Assembly (NCBI GenBank): GCA_951799405.1
Contig: OX637332.1
Location: 4,717,001 to 4,781,000 of the forward strand
Reading direction: 5' to 3'
Source of the DNA: Agapetus fuscipes
Lineage: Eukaryota; Arthropoda; Insecta; Trichoptera; Glossosomatidae
DNA length: 64,000 nucleotides
Made by a program: the position numbers and the translations under genes. Below, piece by piece: positions 18,872 to 28,443 of the stretch. The first letter of the stretch is position 1, and the number at the start of each line of letters is the position of its first letter. Under the pieces are notes generated by a model. The model was given only the letters and a program-made list of their open reading frames with translations. It had not been told where the DNA came from and made no database searches.

Positions 18872-19777
18872 TCAGCCGCCAACATCACAGATCAACCGCC
18901 ATTTCTTTCTATCCTTACATACTTCTTTCATTTCCTCCAGAGTCATAACCTTCTTCATACAAGCTCTTCTTTTATTATGACTCTGGATATTCCATTCATT
19001 CGCAATTTCGGATATTTGGTCCATCCATACCTTTCTCGGTCTTCCTCTACCACGACATCCATCTATTCTACCAACATATACTTTCTTCGTCAGTCTTTCC
19101 TCATTCATTCTCTCCATATGCCCAAACCATCTTAACAAACTTCTTTTAATCTTCACTTTCACACTTTCTCTTGCACCACATTCTTCTCTTACAAAATCAT
19201 TCCTCACCCTGTCACTCCGTTTTTTCCCAATCATACTTCTTAGAAAGTCCATTTCAACAGTATGGACTTTACTAATTTCACTTTCATTCACCGTCCAGGC
19301 CTCGCTTCCATACATCAAGGTGGGTAAAAGTATGCCACTGCGTACCGCCAATCGAGCATTTTTTGATATGTTTTGATTTTTGGCGATACAAGTTGTGGCA
19401 CCCAGTACACACCTGCCCTTCATTACTCTTCTTTCAAATTCACCGGTCATTCTTCCATCTTTTTCAAACTTACTTCCCAGGTATACAAACTCATTTACGA
19501 CATCAACATTCATTCCATTAATTTTAAATTCATAATTCATACTTTCATCATCTCTTTCAAAAATCAATACTTTCGTCTTACTTGCATTTAACTTCAGATG
19601 GTTACCTAACAAAGCTTCATTCAATCTAGAGAGCATTGTTTGCAATTCTACTGCTGAATCAGATACAAGAACTGCATCATCTGCATACAGTAGAACACTC
19701 ACTTTGCTCTCTCCTATCATCAATCCACAATCATTAAGCCTAGCCCTTAGCCTAGAGAATTCTACACTTATACACAA
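18872..19777 (-). CDS. LINE reverse transcriptase, C-terminal half
   Basis: An uninterrupted 301-codon frame on the - strand. Near its start is the polymerase motif LLYADDAVLVSDS (YADD catalytic aspartates). KLNASKTKVLIF, NEFVYLGSKFEKDG (thumb region) and a leucine-rich connection follow. Then come LRWFGHMERMNEERL and the GRGRPRKVWMDQISEI tail with EEMKEVCKDRKKW, ending at TGA. This is the C-terminal part of a non-LTR retrotransposon reverse transcriptase. The endonuclease domain, fingers and first half of the palm are missing, so the copy is 5'-truncated and cannot be autonomous. The open frame implies a fairly young insertion. Its 3' UTR is the TTR repeat. Confidence 0.85.
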   Translation of the reverse strand: MCISVEFSRLRARLNDCGLMIGESKVSVLLYADDAVLVSDSAVELQTMLSRLNEALLGNHLKLNASKTKVLIFERDDESMNYEFKINGMNVDVVNEFVYLGSKFEKDGRMTGEFERRVMKGRCVLGATTCIAKNQNISKNARLAVRSGILLPTLMYGSEAWTVNESEISKVHTVEMDFLRSMIGKKRSDRVRNDFVREECGARESVKVKIKRSLLRWFGHMERMNEERLTKKVYVGRIDGCRGRGRPRKVWMDQISEIANEWNIQSHNKRRACMKKVMTLEEMKEVCKDRKKWRLICDVGG

Positions 19778-19949
19778 TTATCGATCCTACCTACCTATAC
19801 CTATGAGGACTCTTATAACTATAACTACCCATACTTATTTCAATATTTATATTTACATAACAATATACTGATTTAGAAAGATAGTTAAACAAACAAACAA
19901 AATGAGATTTTCAAGGTGTTTTTCCAAAATGTTTTTTTTTTTTAAAGTA
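19778..19949. other. Spacer
   Basis: AT-rich flank of the truncated LINE. A T run at 19936 precedes the minisatellite. Confidence 0.4.
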
Positions 19950-20385
19950 TTATTCATCATCTAACCTTAAAAGCACCTGAAAGAATTATTCACCATCAAA
20001 CTCTAAAAAACATGTGAAAGAATATTCACCATCAAACCCTAAAAGCATCTAAAAGAATATTCAAAATCAAACTCTAAAAAGCATCTGAAAGAATATTCCC
20101 CATCAAACCCTAAAAGCATCTGAAAGAATATTCACCATCAAACTCTAAAAAGCATCTGAAAGAATTATTAACCATCAAACCCTTAAAGCATCTGAAAGAA
20201 TATTCACCATCAAACCCTAAAAGCATTTGAAAGAATATTCATCATCAAAAGTGGAGGCGCATCTGCGGAGGTACCGGCCACCCCTAGTGGAACGGCGGCA
20301 GGATACAGTACAGTACAGACCCTTAAAGCATCTGAAATAATATTCACCATCAAAGCCTAAAGATCATCTCAAAGAATTATTCTCC
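19950..20385. repeat. 35/36-bp minisatellite
   Basis: About ten head-to-tail units of CATCAAACCCTAAAAGCATC followed by TGAAAGAATATTCAC. Units differ by CTCTAAA/CCCTAAA and ATT/AATT. The array is interrupted at 20248-20322 by a LINE tail fragment and then resumes. Confidence 0.9.
20248..20322 (+). mobile_element. LINE tail fragment inside the minisatellite
   Basis: GTGGAGGCGCATCTGCGGAGG, GGCCACCCCTAGTGGAACGG and an ACAGTACAGTACAG tail, the same 3' end as at 620-705. It splits two minisatellite units. Confidence 0.75.
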
Positions 20386-20436
20386 GGCTTTCGATACGAG
20401 AACAAGTCAGTGACGACGGTTATTCGGTTAATTCAG

Positions 20437-20500
20437 TAATATGTTTTCGGTGTTTAGTTGGTCCGGGTCTTTGGTAAGCGTTGCGTTTGCAGCAGGGGTG
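20437..20500 (-). repeat. Short repeat shared with 18048
   Basis: GTGTTTAGTTGGTCCGGG and AAGCGTTGCGTTTGCAGCAG repeated from 18048. It directly adjoins the GC-rich island. Confidence 0.5.
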
Positions 20501-20640
20501 TACATAATTGACAAGGCGCGCGCACCGTTGGGGCGGGAGCGAGGGGGCGGGAGCGACCCCTAAATGTGTTAGTAGGCTGCCAGGCGTCGCGAGCGGCGGT
20601 GCGAGGTCGAACCTGCGAGCGCTGTGACCTTAGGTAAAGC
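20500..20640 (+). promoter_or_regulatory. GC-box island, candidate promoter/first exon
   Basis: In an AT-rich setting this segment is GC- and CpG-rich and holds two GGGGCGGG boxes (20530-20537, 20544-20551). A possible 5' splice site TTAG/GTAAAG lies at 20633/20634. It could be a housekeeping-type promoter and non-coding first exon for the + strand gene downstream, or a GC-rich piece of the adjoining repeat. Confidence 0.35.
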
Positions 20641-21784
20641 CTGCCTCCATCAAGCCACCACCAGCCACCACTCCAACCAAGAAGCTCCACAAGGCACCGC
20701 TCCAAACCCGAACCGCAACTAAACGCGACCAAAACCAAAACTTAAGCCCAATAAAAACAGAACAAGACTCAAATAAAGCGGATCGTTAATTTTGATGCAT
20801 TCTAACTTGAATTCGGGCGAAGCTTTAAATTTTCCATGTTGTGCTGTATCGAGAATAAGTCTTCTTTCAGACTCGTGTGTTGAATTCTACGGTTCAACGG
20901 ATCGCTCAAAATTATCTCCGGTCACTATTTTTGAAAATCCATTAAACGAGTAATGCGGTCTACGACAATGCTAACTTTGCACACGTTAAAACATAAATGT
21001 ATTCGTTAAGTTAAGTTTCAGAGTTTGTGCGAATGAAAGATTAGTTGAAGCGTATTCTTGTACATTGATTAATATTTTAAATGGTGTGAATATGAGAAAC
21101 AATAAGGGAATAATTCGCATGACCTAATTTTGAGTTTGGATTTGTTTCATACACTTGTCAGGTAAGAGATTTGATTTATCTGTTTGTGGGTGTTGAAATT
21201 TATATTGATGTACTAAAATATTGGAGATCAATATTAATAATGATTTCTGACATTCCCCATTGAACCACTAAAATGTATGCTGGACAACTTTATTCTGTCC
21301 ACCTTGAAAGCGTGTCAAACTAAAACTCATTAATTATTTAACATTCATACGTGCCCTTCAGGTGCACAAAACTTTCAATATCACTTCAGTTTATACGAAA
21401 CATTAAAATAAAAATACATGTGGATCAAAACGTTTTTCCTAAATTATTAAAATCATCAGCATTAAAAATTTATTTTAAAAATTTACGAGTTTCTTTATCG
21501 AGTCATAAATTTGTTTTGAGTATGAAGAAATTCAAAAGAAAAGAAAAACAGAATTTCTATGTTTTCCCTGAAACTTTTTCAGCACCCACCTACTTTATTT
21601 AAACCTGAATTTGAATGAGTCAAATGTCATATACGTCAGAGTAATCGATGCCATTTGCTTTGTGTTGTTTTTCTATGTGTTTTTTTTCTGCATTTGGTTT
21701 ATGTAATTGCTGTAAGCTGGAATCAATCAAATGCCTTTGCTGCCGTGGTTGTGATTTTTTGCATGAATTTTTGCATCGATATTC
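20641..21784. other. Long stretch, nothing recognised
   Basis: AT-rich with short frames only. No known repeat family of this window and no supported exon. Confidence 0.4.
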
Positions 21785-21985
21785 GCTGGGCCGGTGTCAG
21801 AGGCTCAGCGCAAACGCGCACCGGCGGTCGATTCGATGCGCGCGCAGCCGCGCTGGGCGTTGCCTGTGTTTACCCGCAGCGCAAACGATGCCGCCGGCAC
21901 GGTAACAGGCCACCGACGAAAGTCAGGTATCGCCGAAATGGACCAAACGTCCCATGAATGACAAATCACCTGAAATATGACGTCA
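21785..21985 (+). promoter_or_regulatory. CpG-rich island with CRE, candidate promoter
   Basis: CpG-dense block with the palindrome TGCGCGCGCA (21837-21846, NRF1-like) and a perfect cyclic-AMP response element TGACGTCA (21978-21985). A possible donor GTAACA follows CACG at 21901. All three + frames stay open for about 100 bases, a compositional effect, so no protein is called. Confidence 0.35.
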
Positions 21986-22317
21986 CAGACACTAGCTGCT
22001 TACATTTTGTTTTCTTAAACTACATTAAAAAAAACTGTAAAAAAGATGAACATAATTTTTTTGACTTGCTATGCAAATCGTTTTTATATCGCGTATATTT
22101 TATACCTCTCAAAACGCTCGAGTATGATTGGCTACCCTTTTTTTTCTTCCCGCACAGCCTCATACCAGTTCGTTAAAAGAATAAGTTTTTAAAAAGAATC
22201 TTTCAACATACTTAGATCATCTTTGATTCAAACAAATAATTGGTTTTGATCTCGGTGTTCTGACAATATCTGAAACAAAATTATAACTTCCGAATTGTCT
22301 CAGTAACTTCATTTATT
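21986..22317. other. Stretch with no recognised feature
   Basis: AT-rich, no gene or repeat recognised. Confidence 0.4.
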
Positions 22318-22395
22318 TCACGTGCAAGCTCGCGCTTAAACATGCAGAATGTATCCTTACAAAAAAAAACAAAGCTCAAATGCATTCAACGATTA
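22318..22395 (-). mobile_element. TTR fragment
   Basis: Only the middle block (AAGCTCGCGCTTAAACATGC to CAAAGCTCAAATGCA) survives. Confidence 0.55.
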
Positions 22396-22403
22396 AGCTT
22401 GCA

Positions 22404-22460
22404 GAGGGCTCTTGAGGTGGGATTCACCCGAAAACAGCGGTCATTAACCAAATAATTAGA
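22404..22460 (+). mobile_element. SINE-A 3' end fragment
   Basis: GCAGAGGGCTCTTGAGGTGG, AAAACAGCGGTCATTAACC and AAATAATTAG. Confidence 0.6.
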
Positions 22461-22489
22461 ATTTTTAATTATTAACCCGATTTCTATAT

Positions 22490-22770
22490 TCCTTGACTTT
22501 CAGGTTAGCAAAGCTGACAACCTATACTGTAAAAAATAGTTTGCTTTGTTGACATAAACCTGAAACAGGGTTGACATTGATGTTACCCCTGTTTCAGGGA
22601 AGGTCGGCAAAAGTTTCACGACCTATGTTAATTTGAGATCTGGATTTAATTCGTAATTACACACGCATGCAGCATGTGTACGCGAGATTTTCTACGTATC
22701 TGCTTGTGAGAACGTATTTAATATTTAGAATCTAACATGATATTCATATTTGCAACTTAGATTATAGATT
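22490..22770 (+). mobile_element. TTR copy with internal duplication
   Basis: Near full length, but the CCCTGTTTCAGGG region is present twice in opposite orientation (ACCTGAAACAGGGTTGACA, then GTTACCCCTGTTTCAGGG), making a local hairpin. Confidence 0.75.
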
Positions 22771-22971
22771 ATCATATTCAAGAAATAGAAATAATAATAA
22801 AAAAAAAAAAATTCACAATTTCTTCAGTTTCATTAAAAAATGTGTTGTTATCGATCATAGTTTTTTCTTATAAAAAAACAACGTTTCAATAAAGTGAGAA
22901 CACATTCGAGGTTCTGAATATGATACGTCTCTGTTCAGTAGTTCTTGAGTTTTATCTGTATTGTTACGTTT

Positions 22972-23320
22972 TCTGCTGGATTCTCTTTTTAATTAAAACG
23001 CCAGAATTTATTTTCACTATTTACAATTTCTTCTCAACTTAACAATCACTGCTTTATAGGTGTTACTTAGCGAATTGTTCTCTTGCGACTCTCCTGTCGT
23101 ACCATTTTGATCTCTTATATAGTAAACCAGAGAGGTCTTTCTCACACTTACTAGATCATTCCAACACCAGAACATTATGTACGCACACAATCACTCAAGA
23201 ACGTTATTACAATGCACGAATACCCCTAGATGGTTCTATATTATGTGTATAGGTGTATGCGTGTATAAGCGCACGTATTACAATTATTTAGTATGGCGAG
23301 GCTCTCCCATTTTATAACGT
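22972..23320 (-). mobile_element. Solo LTR, gypsy-like
   Basis: On the - strand it has TATATAAGAGATC (TATA), AAAATAAATTC (polyadenylation-type signal) and the end AGCAGAAAACGTAACA, like the LTR at 18160. The outer start is degraded (CGTTATAAAATGG). Confidence 0.55.
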
Positions 23321-23593
23321 TTTAGATAGATTGATAGTGTCAAAAACTGATGGAGTCCGTCATACCGGTACCGCAGAAAAACAATTATAAACATACTCTT
23401 GCATGAATTTACTCAAACAATGTTGATGTGCAATCTCATAAATTTTGCACTGCAGTTGTGGAAAAGTAATTTCACCGCTTATTGGTTCCACAGTCACGAC
23501 CTATAAAAGTAAAGTTGTATCACGTGAAGCTCTACTCGTTCGTGCACAATCATTTGATATGCTAGTAGCTCACTAGTGTAGACAATCAAACTA
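23321..23593. other. Stretch with no recognised feature
   Basis: No gene or repeat recognised. Confidence 0.4.
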
Positions 23594-23637
23594 TAATCTA
23601 AGTTGCAAAGGTATAATATCACATTTAAGATTCATAT
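23594..23637 (-). mobile_element. TTR copy, tail end (split by LTR)
   Basis: CTATAATCTAAGTTGCAAAG to AAGATTCATAT. The 5' end of the same copy resumes at 23886. Confidence 0.7.
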
Positions 23638-23868
23638 TGTTGTGTTTTTAGGGTTCCAAAATCTTTAAATTAACAAAACTGGTCTTCTTTCATGGATATT
23701 TATTTTACACTTAAATTTATTTTAGTAATTCATATTTATTTTTAACACTTTTACAATTCACTTACAGTGTCTTTCTTGTTCACAATCAGAGCGACGTATC
23801 TTGACTAACTGCCGCAAGCCACTTGCAGCTTTTTTATACTCCCGTGTAGAAGTCGCTAGAAGTCAATT
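23638..23868 (-). mobile_element. Partial gypsy-like LTR
   Basis: On the - strand: GGAGTATAAAAAAGC (TATA), several AATAAAT signals and the terminus GGAACCCTAAAAACACAACA, comparable to TTGAACCCTAATTTCGTAACA at 18160. It is truncated on its promoter side next to a SINE-A head scrap (CTGGACTACGGACCGGTC, 23868-23886). Confidence 0.55.
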
Positions 23869-23885
23869 TGCTGGACTACGGACCG

Positions 23886-24078
23886 GTCAAAGTGAAACAT
23901 TTTTTACAGTATGGATGGTCAGCATCATACAAACCTATAAGTCAGAGAACACAAGCAATTAATTGGGTTTAACTATAGAAAACAAACAATCACAAGTAAA
24001 ATAATAAAATTAAAATGCACAAAATATCCAAGAAAAATGAGAATATTAGCCGCCAACATTACAGATTCAACATTAATG
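23886..24078 (-). mobile_element. TTR 5' end with LINE 3' UTR
   Basis: ACTTATAGGTTTGTATGATGC continues upstream on the - strand through AT-rich UTR to ATCTGTAATGTTGGCGGCTAA. This is the same last codons (C-x-V-G-G-stop) as the LINE at 18872, and a second independent link between TTR and that LINE. Confidence 0.75.
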
Positions 24079-24220
24079 AATGAAAATATAAAAAAGGGAT
24101 GCAAGCTACAAAAGAATGTAAATGTTGTCATATAAACAATGTTAGAAATAATAAGAAATTAAAGTAATTTGATACTTTGTACATATATCAAATCACTCTT
24201 AAATAATCCTCATTATGAGT

Positions 24221-24542
24221 CCGGTCGATAGCTCAGGTGGTAGAGTGCTTGCATTCCATGCCGTGAGCTCGGGTTCGAATCCCCCCGAGGGTGTCAGAAA
24301 TGATTTCCCGTTTCGGTGTTTATTTCAAACCCCAAAATAAAATACCGGCAAGGTTTACTCAGCCTTCATAAGAAATGAGTACCAGCACTCTCGGGATCTG
24401 GGAAACCTCCACTTCAACTGAAGTGGTTGGCGTAAGGCCGACCCCCTTACCTGTAAAAATAAAAAGGTTCAACTCGCCACATGCGACCCCTTCGGGGATA
24501 ACGCGGCAAGAAGTTACACTATATGTGTAGCTTAGTTGCGTT
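24221..24542 (+). mobile_element. SINE-B copy, full length
   Basis: Head GTCCGGTCGATAGCTCAGG with GGTTCGAATCCCC, body and 3' end GCGGCAAGAAGTTACACTAT, GTGTAGCTTAGTTGCG, then a T run. Confidence 0.88.
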
Positions 24543-24802
24543 TTTTTTTTTTGCGAGTCAGTTTGAAAATGATGTGTACATCGGATTCCAATTTCATTAA
24601 AATCCTGTTAAAGAAAGTAGATTGCAAGTCGGCGCTAAGTTTCAGCGTAATTTCCAGTCTGACCTCTTTTGTGTAAAAACTCCACTAGGAAACTTCCACT
24701 CTCGTGTATGAGCGAGTACAATCGAACCTTGGTATTCGACACATTTATTTCGGATTTCTCGTATCTTTAATGTGCACGAAACTTGATCGGGCGAGAAATT
24801 TG

Positions 24803-24850
24803 TAAGCTAAGTGGCAAAGATATATTGACATTGAAGGATTATATTTAATA
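24803..24850 (-). mobile_element. TTR fragment (split by LINE)
   Basis: GTAAGCTAAGTGGCAAAG to ATATTTAAT. The copy continues at 25126. Confidence 0.55.
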
Positions 24851-25125
24851 ATAATAATAATGAAAGATTTTTACAGCGCCTTTTCATGATTCTTGGTCAT
24901 CCCAAAGGCGCTTGCTCATATGAGCGCGCGAACAGGTGGGTCTTCAATTCTAAAAGTGCTCTCCAGATCCATTTCGCGCAGGTCATCTGGGAGGCCGTTC
25001 CATATCGTTGGAGCAGCCACCTTGAAGACTGCGACATGATGCTGCTGATCGCAGTGTTGCTGTTCTGCTGCTTGTGGTGGCTGGATCGTATTTTTTAAAT
25101 ATTGCGGTGCGGTCCCGCGCAGGCT
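24851..25125 (-). mobile_element. CR1/L2-like LINE 3' end
   Basis: On the - strand a degraded C-terminal reverse transcriptase region (an AAPTIWNGLPDDLRE-like segment across frames) is followed by the AAGCGCC...GGCGCTGTAAAAA hairpin and an (ATT)n tail. It splits a TTR copy, with ATTTAAT repeated at both junctions. Confidence 0.55.
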
Positions 25126-25250
25126 CTTGAATTTAATGCATGTCTACAAGCAGGAATACGTGAGTTCACGCTTACACATGCTGCAGGTGTACGTAGGTAT
25201 AATGTAAACCAAACCTCACATGGACATAAACTTTGCAACTCCTGCCGCCT
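25126..25250 (-). mobile_element. TTR copy, remainder
   Basis: Resumes with ATTTAATGCATGTCTACAAG and stops at the TGCCGCCTTTC block. Confidence 0.65.
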
Positions 25251-25473
25251 TTCGGAAAAAAAACTTTTTTTTTTAATTTTATTTTTTATTAGAAAAACAA
25301 ACAGTTATACATGTAATATATGTGATAAACAACAAAGTTATAATAATTCAAAAACCAGCAAAGTCAAAACCAAAAACTTTAAAAACCATCTTATGTTCTA
25401 TCCAAAGCATATTTCCTTTTTAAAAATAAAAAATAAATAAATCATGTTAATATTATTATCATTATAAAGGTAG

Positions 25474-25712
25474 TACGGTCAGTAGTCTAGTGGTAACGCT
25501 TTGGACTCGTAAATGAAAGGTCGTGGGCTCGAATCTCAGCGGAGCACAAAGAAAAAACATTTATATTTTAAAATATGCTCTTCGATGGGTTGAAAAATTC
25601 ATGTACCTTTACACAAGGGCAAAGGCTGATCACTAAAGGTCCAATCAGCCTTTTACAACAGCTGGGTCTTGTGCGAGAATTGGCTTTGTAACGAAGACCA
25701 AGCTCGTAAAAG
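25474..25712 (+). mobile_element. SINE-A copy, 3' truncated
   Basis: Head GTCAGTAGTCTAGTGGTAAC with GGGCTCGAATCTCAGC. It ends at GACCAAGCTCGTAAA, where a SINE-B copy begins. Confidence 0.8.
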
Positions 25713-25998
25713 TCCGGTCGATAGCTTAGTTTGCAGAATGCTTGCATTCTATGCCGAGAGTAAGGCTTCGATCCCCACCAATGGTGTCAGAAATGATTTC
25801 CCGTTTCAGTGTTTATTTCACAAGAAATGAGAACCAGCCCGCTCGATAATTGGGAAACGCCTCTTCAACTGAAGTTGTTAGTTTGAGGCCGGCCCCCTAA
25901 CCTGTAAAAAATAGGTCATGTGAGGTCACATGTGACTCATTCGGGGATAACACAGGCAAGAAGTTGCATTATATGTGTAGCTTAGTTGCGTTATTTAG
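25713..25998 (+). mobile_element. SINE-B copy
   Basis: GTCCGGTCGATAGCTTAG head with a degraded B box (GCTTCGATCCCC). About 45 bases of the body are missing after GTTTATTTCA. Together with 25474 it forms a SINE-A/SINE-B dimer. Confidence 0.8.
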
Positions 25999-26017
25999 TG
26001 ATGATTTCCATGACTTA

Positions 26018-26278
26018 TAGGTTGGTTCCTCGACTTATAAGTTGGTATGAGGCTGACCACCCATACTGTAAAAAATGGTTCACTTTGCCAAAGTCACCAC
26101 TGTTTCAGGGAAGGTCGGCAATAGTTGCAGGACTTATGTTCATTTGAGATTGAGTTTTATATTGTAGGTACACATGTGGCATGTGTGAGCGCAAAATTAT
26201 GCGTGTCTGCTTGTGGGAATGCATTTAATATGAATCTCAAATGATGCATATCTTTGCCACTTAGATTTAGATTTAGAT
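26018..26278 (+). mobile_element. TTR copy with doubled start
   Basis: The first 20 bases occur twice in a row (CATGACTTATAGGTTGG then CTCGACTTATAAGTTGG), followed by a complete unit and a TTAGATTTAGATTTAGAT tail. Confidence 0.85.
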
Positions 26279-26625
26279 ACAACGATAAAAGAGGTTGTAT
26301 TGTTTTAGAAACCCGCAGTACATGTTTACATATACACCCGCCGGTTAAGTGCTCGTGGAATCACCTTTGCGTGCGCCACTTGCCCGCACAATTTTCCGTT
26401 ACTATTTTAAAGTGGAACAGACCGCATTTCATAATAGCGTTTCTTTCATAATACCCAAGCGCTGAATCGCAAACGTTTTTGGCATGCACATCAAGGGTGC
26501 TTGGAAATCCGACACGTGCTGACAGCTCCAAGGCTCGAAATCGGAATCGACCTGGATGCCAATCAAACTGTCAAAATACAGAAAGTAATTGTACATTGAA
26601 GCTTTCACGGCCGGTTTTTGTTGAC
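26279..26625. other. Stretch with no recognised feature
   Basis: Mixed composition. No gene or known repeat recognised. Confidence 0.4.
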
Positions 26626-26838
26626 ATAACAATCACTTTTTTCGGGCTATGTAGCCGTGGTCTGGTTGATTCTTTCTGGACAGTTAAAAGGCAAGCGTTG
26701 TTTCTAGAACATCAGATCCTGTAAGAAGATCACAGCGACTAGCCAACCGCTGATAATGCCCATCGGAGCAATGGGCGAAACTGTCCGGAAAGAATTAACC
26801 AGACCACGGCTACATAGCCCGAAAAAAGTGATTGTTAT
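26626..26838. repeat. Foldback with 60-bp arms
   Basis: Arms 26626-26685 and 26779-26838 are nearly identical inverted copies (ATAACAATCACTTTTTTCGG, GGCTATGTAGCCGTGGTCTG). On the - strand of the left arm GGCTACATAGCC is a perfect stem followed by CGAAAA, laid out like the stem II plus GAAA part of the hammerhead foldbacks, but the CUGANGA box is not intact. Confidence 0.75.
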
Positions 26839-27317
26839 ATAGAAAGTAAGTTTGTAAGTCCAATAAAATGTCTACACAACTAGAAGTACATATCGACAGT
26901 TAAAAGGAAGTAAAAATAAGCGTCATTTTGGTCAAAAATGAGTTATGAATGCTATCCTACTTTTAAAATTCCGCTCTTTCTAATGCGCTAACTCTCATAG
27001 CTCTACAATGTTTTTTGCTGTTGTTTATGCCCAAGATAACAACTGCGTTTTCGAAGTATTGTTTTGGTGTAACCAACAAGATTTTGGCCTTTTTTGTCCT
27101 AAAGACGCTTGTGACATAAAAAAAACGTACAACTACATTAATAGGAATGCCAAAAAAAACCTTGATTTCATTTATTGTAGATATGTTTTGATTTTAACGT
27201 TATGATAAAAATACAAAAGTTTTGCCATGTTTCTGCAATCTCAAACGTTAAACTGTTCTCCTGAACAATTTAGTTTTTGTCGCTTATGCCCTTCTTCATT
27301 TTAACCGTCCATATAAT
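26839..27317. other. AT-rich stretch, nothing recognised
   Basis: No gene or repeat recognised. Confidence 0.4.
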
Positions 27318-27573
27318 AATCTATAATCTAAATTGCAAAGATATATTATAATTTAAAATTCATATTAAATATATTCACACAAGCAGACACGTATAAGTTC
27401 GCGCTAACACATGCCGCATGTGGACCTACAATATAAAAAAAACCCAATCTCAAATGAAGATAAGCCCTGCAACTCTTGTCGACCTTCCCTAAAACAGGGG
27501 TGACATTGGAAAAGTGAACCATCTTTTTACAGTATGGGTGGTAAGCCTCAGATCAACCTATTAGTCAAGGAAC
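27318..27573 (-). mobile_element. TTR copy
   Basis: Near-complete copy with ATTATAG-type tail units and small substitutions at the 5' end. Confidence 0.82.
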
Positions 27574-27651
27574 TTTGTCATTATAGAAATAGCTGGATCC
27601 TACTTAATACTTATATAATTTCAAATGTATGGCAAAAGCACTGGTAATATA

Positions 27652-27950
27652 ATAATAATATTAGGATGATTTATTTGGTGAGCGCTGTTTTTGTGTGTAT
27701 CACACCTCAAGAGCCCTCTGCGAGCTTGGTCGTCGCTGTAGAAAGCGCCAATTCTCAAGCAAGACCCAGTTGTTGTAAGGTTGGATGGACCTTTTTTAGT
27801 GACCGGTCAAAGCTTTATGAATTTTTCAACTTAGCGAAGAGCACATTCGAAATATAAATGGTATATTTTTTGTGCTCCGCCGGGATCCGAATCCACAACC
27901 TTCGATTTACGAGTCCGAAGTGTTGCCACTGGACTACGGACCGGTCCAAG
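27652..27950 (-). mobile_element. SINE-A copy, full length
   Basis: (ATT)n tail, ATCATCCTAAT reversed, the GAGGGCTCTTGAGGTGTG module, body and intact head (GGACCGGTCCGTAGTCCAG). Its 5' side directly adjoins a 5S rRNA fragment. Confidence 0.85.
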
Positions 27951-27952
27951 AT

Positions 27953-28009
27953 GCCAACGACACGCGGTGTACCTGAGCGGTAACCCATCCAAGTACTATC
28001 CGGGCCCAG
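27953..28009 (-). pseudogene. 5S rRNA 3' fragment
   Basis: On the - strand it reads GGGCCCGGATAGTACTTGG, ATGGGTTACCGCTCAGG and TACACCGCGTGTCGTTGGC. This matches the last ~57 bases of animal 5S rRNA, which contain the C-box region of the internal promoter, with a few changes. The 5' half of the 5S gene is absent, so it is not functional. The junction to the SINE-A head is only about six bases. Confidence 0.75.
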
Positions 28010-28319
28010 GTACCTACCTACATTTAAAACAATCAATTTTATTGGAAAAATTACAAATCAACCGTAATTTTGGAGAGTAACATCAATTGAAAAAATTCTA
28101 CGAGTACCTTGTTGTATGGCTTTTCTAAGTTTACGCGACTTGATGATATCCAGAGAAAACGGCCACCTCGGGAATACGTATAGGTGGGCACTAAACAGCT
28201 CATGGAGTACTCAAAATTTAATGGAAATAACAAATGACATGCATTATTTAGAGTCCTGGAATAAGGTGACATAGCACACCCAAGATTTATAAAAAATGTA
28301 ATACCTACATACACGCAAA
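28010..28319. other. Stretch with no recognised feature
   Basis: No gene or known repeat recognised. Confidence 0.4.
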
Positions 28320-28443
28320 GCAATTAGCAATCAAGCTGAACATATAGTGCAACTTATTACATGTTCAGAGGGGACAGTAAACATTACCAGTAGTTTGATA
28401 TTGGGTTTGAAATAAACACGCACCGAATCGGGAAATCATTTCG
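28320..28443 (-). mobile_element. SINE-B remnant
   Basis: Keeps ATATAGTGCAACTTATTAC and GTTTGAAATAAACACG, CCGAATCGGGAAATCATT. The middle is deleted and the head is lost at the TTR junction. Confidence 0.6.

Noticed and set aside
19950..20385. Regularly spaced repeat resembling a CRISPR array
   Set aside because: The units are contiguous with no unique spacers, and the genome is eukaryotic; it is a minisatellite.
21648..21957. 100-codon and 85-codon + frames in the CpG island
   Set aside because: Three frames are open at once because of GC content, and the first half is a hydrophobic T-rich run; no splice context or family support.
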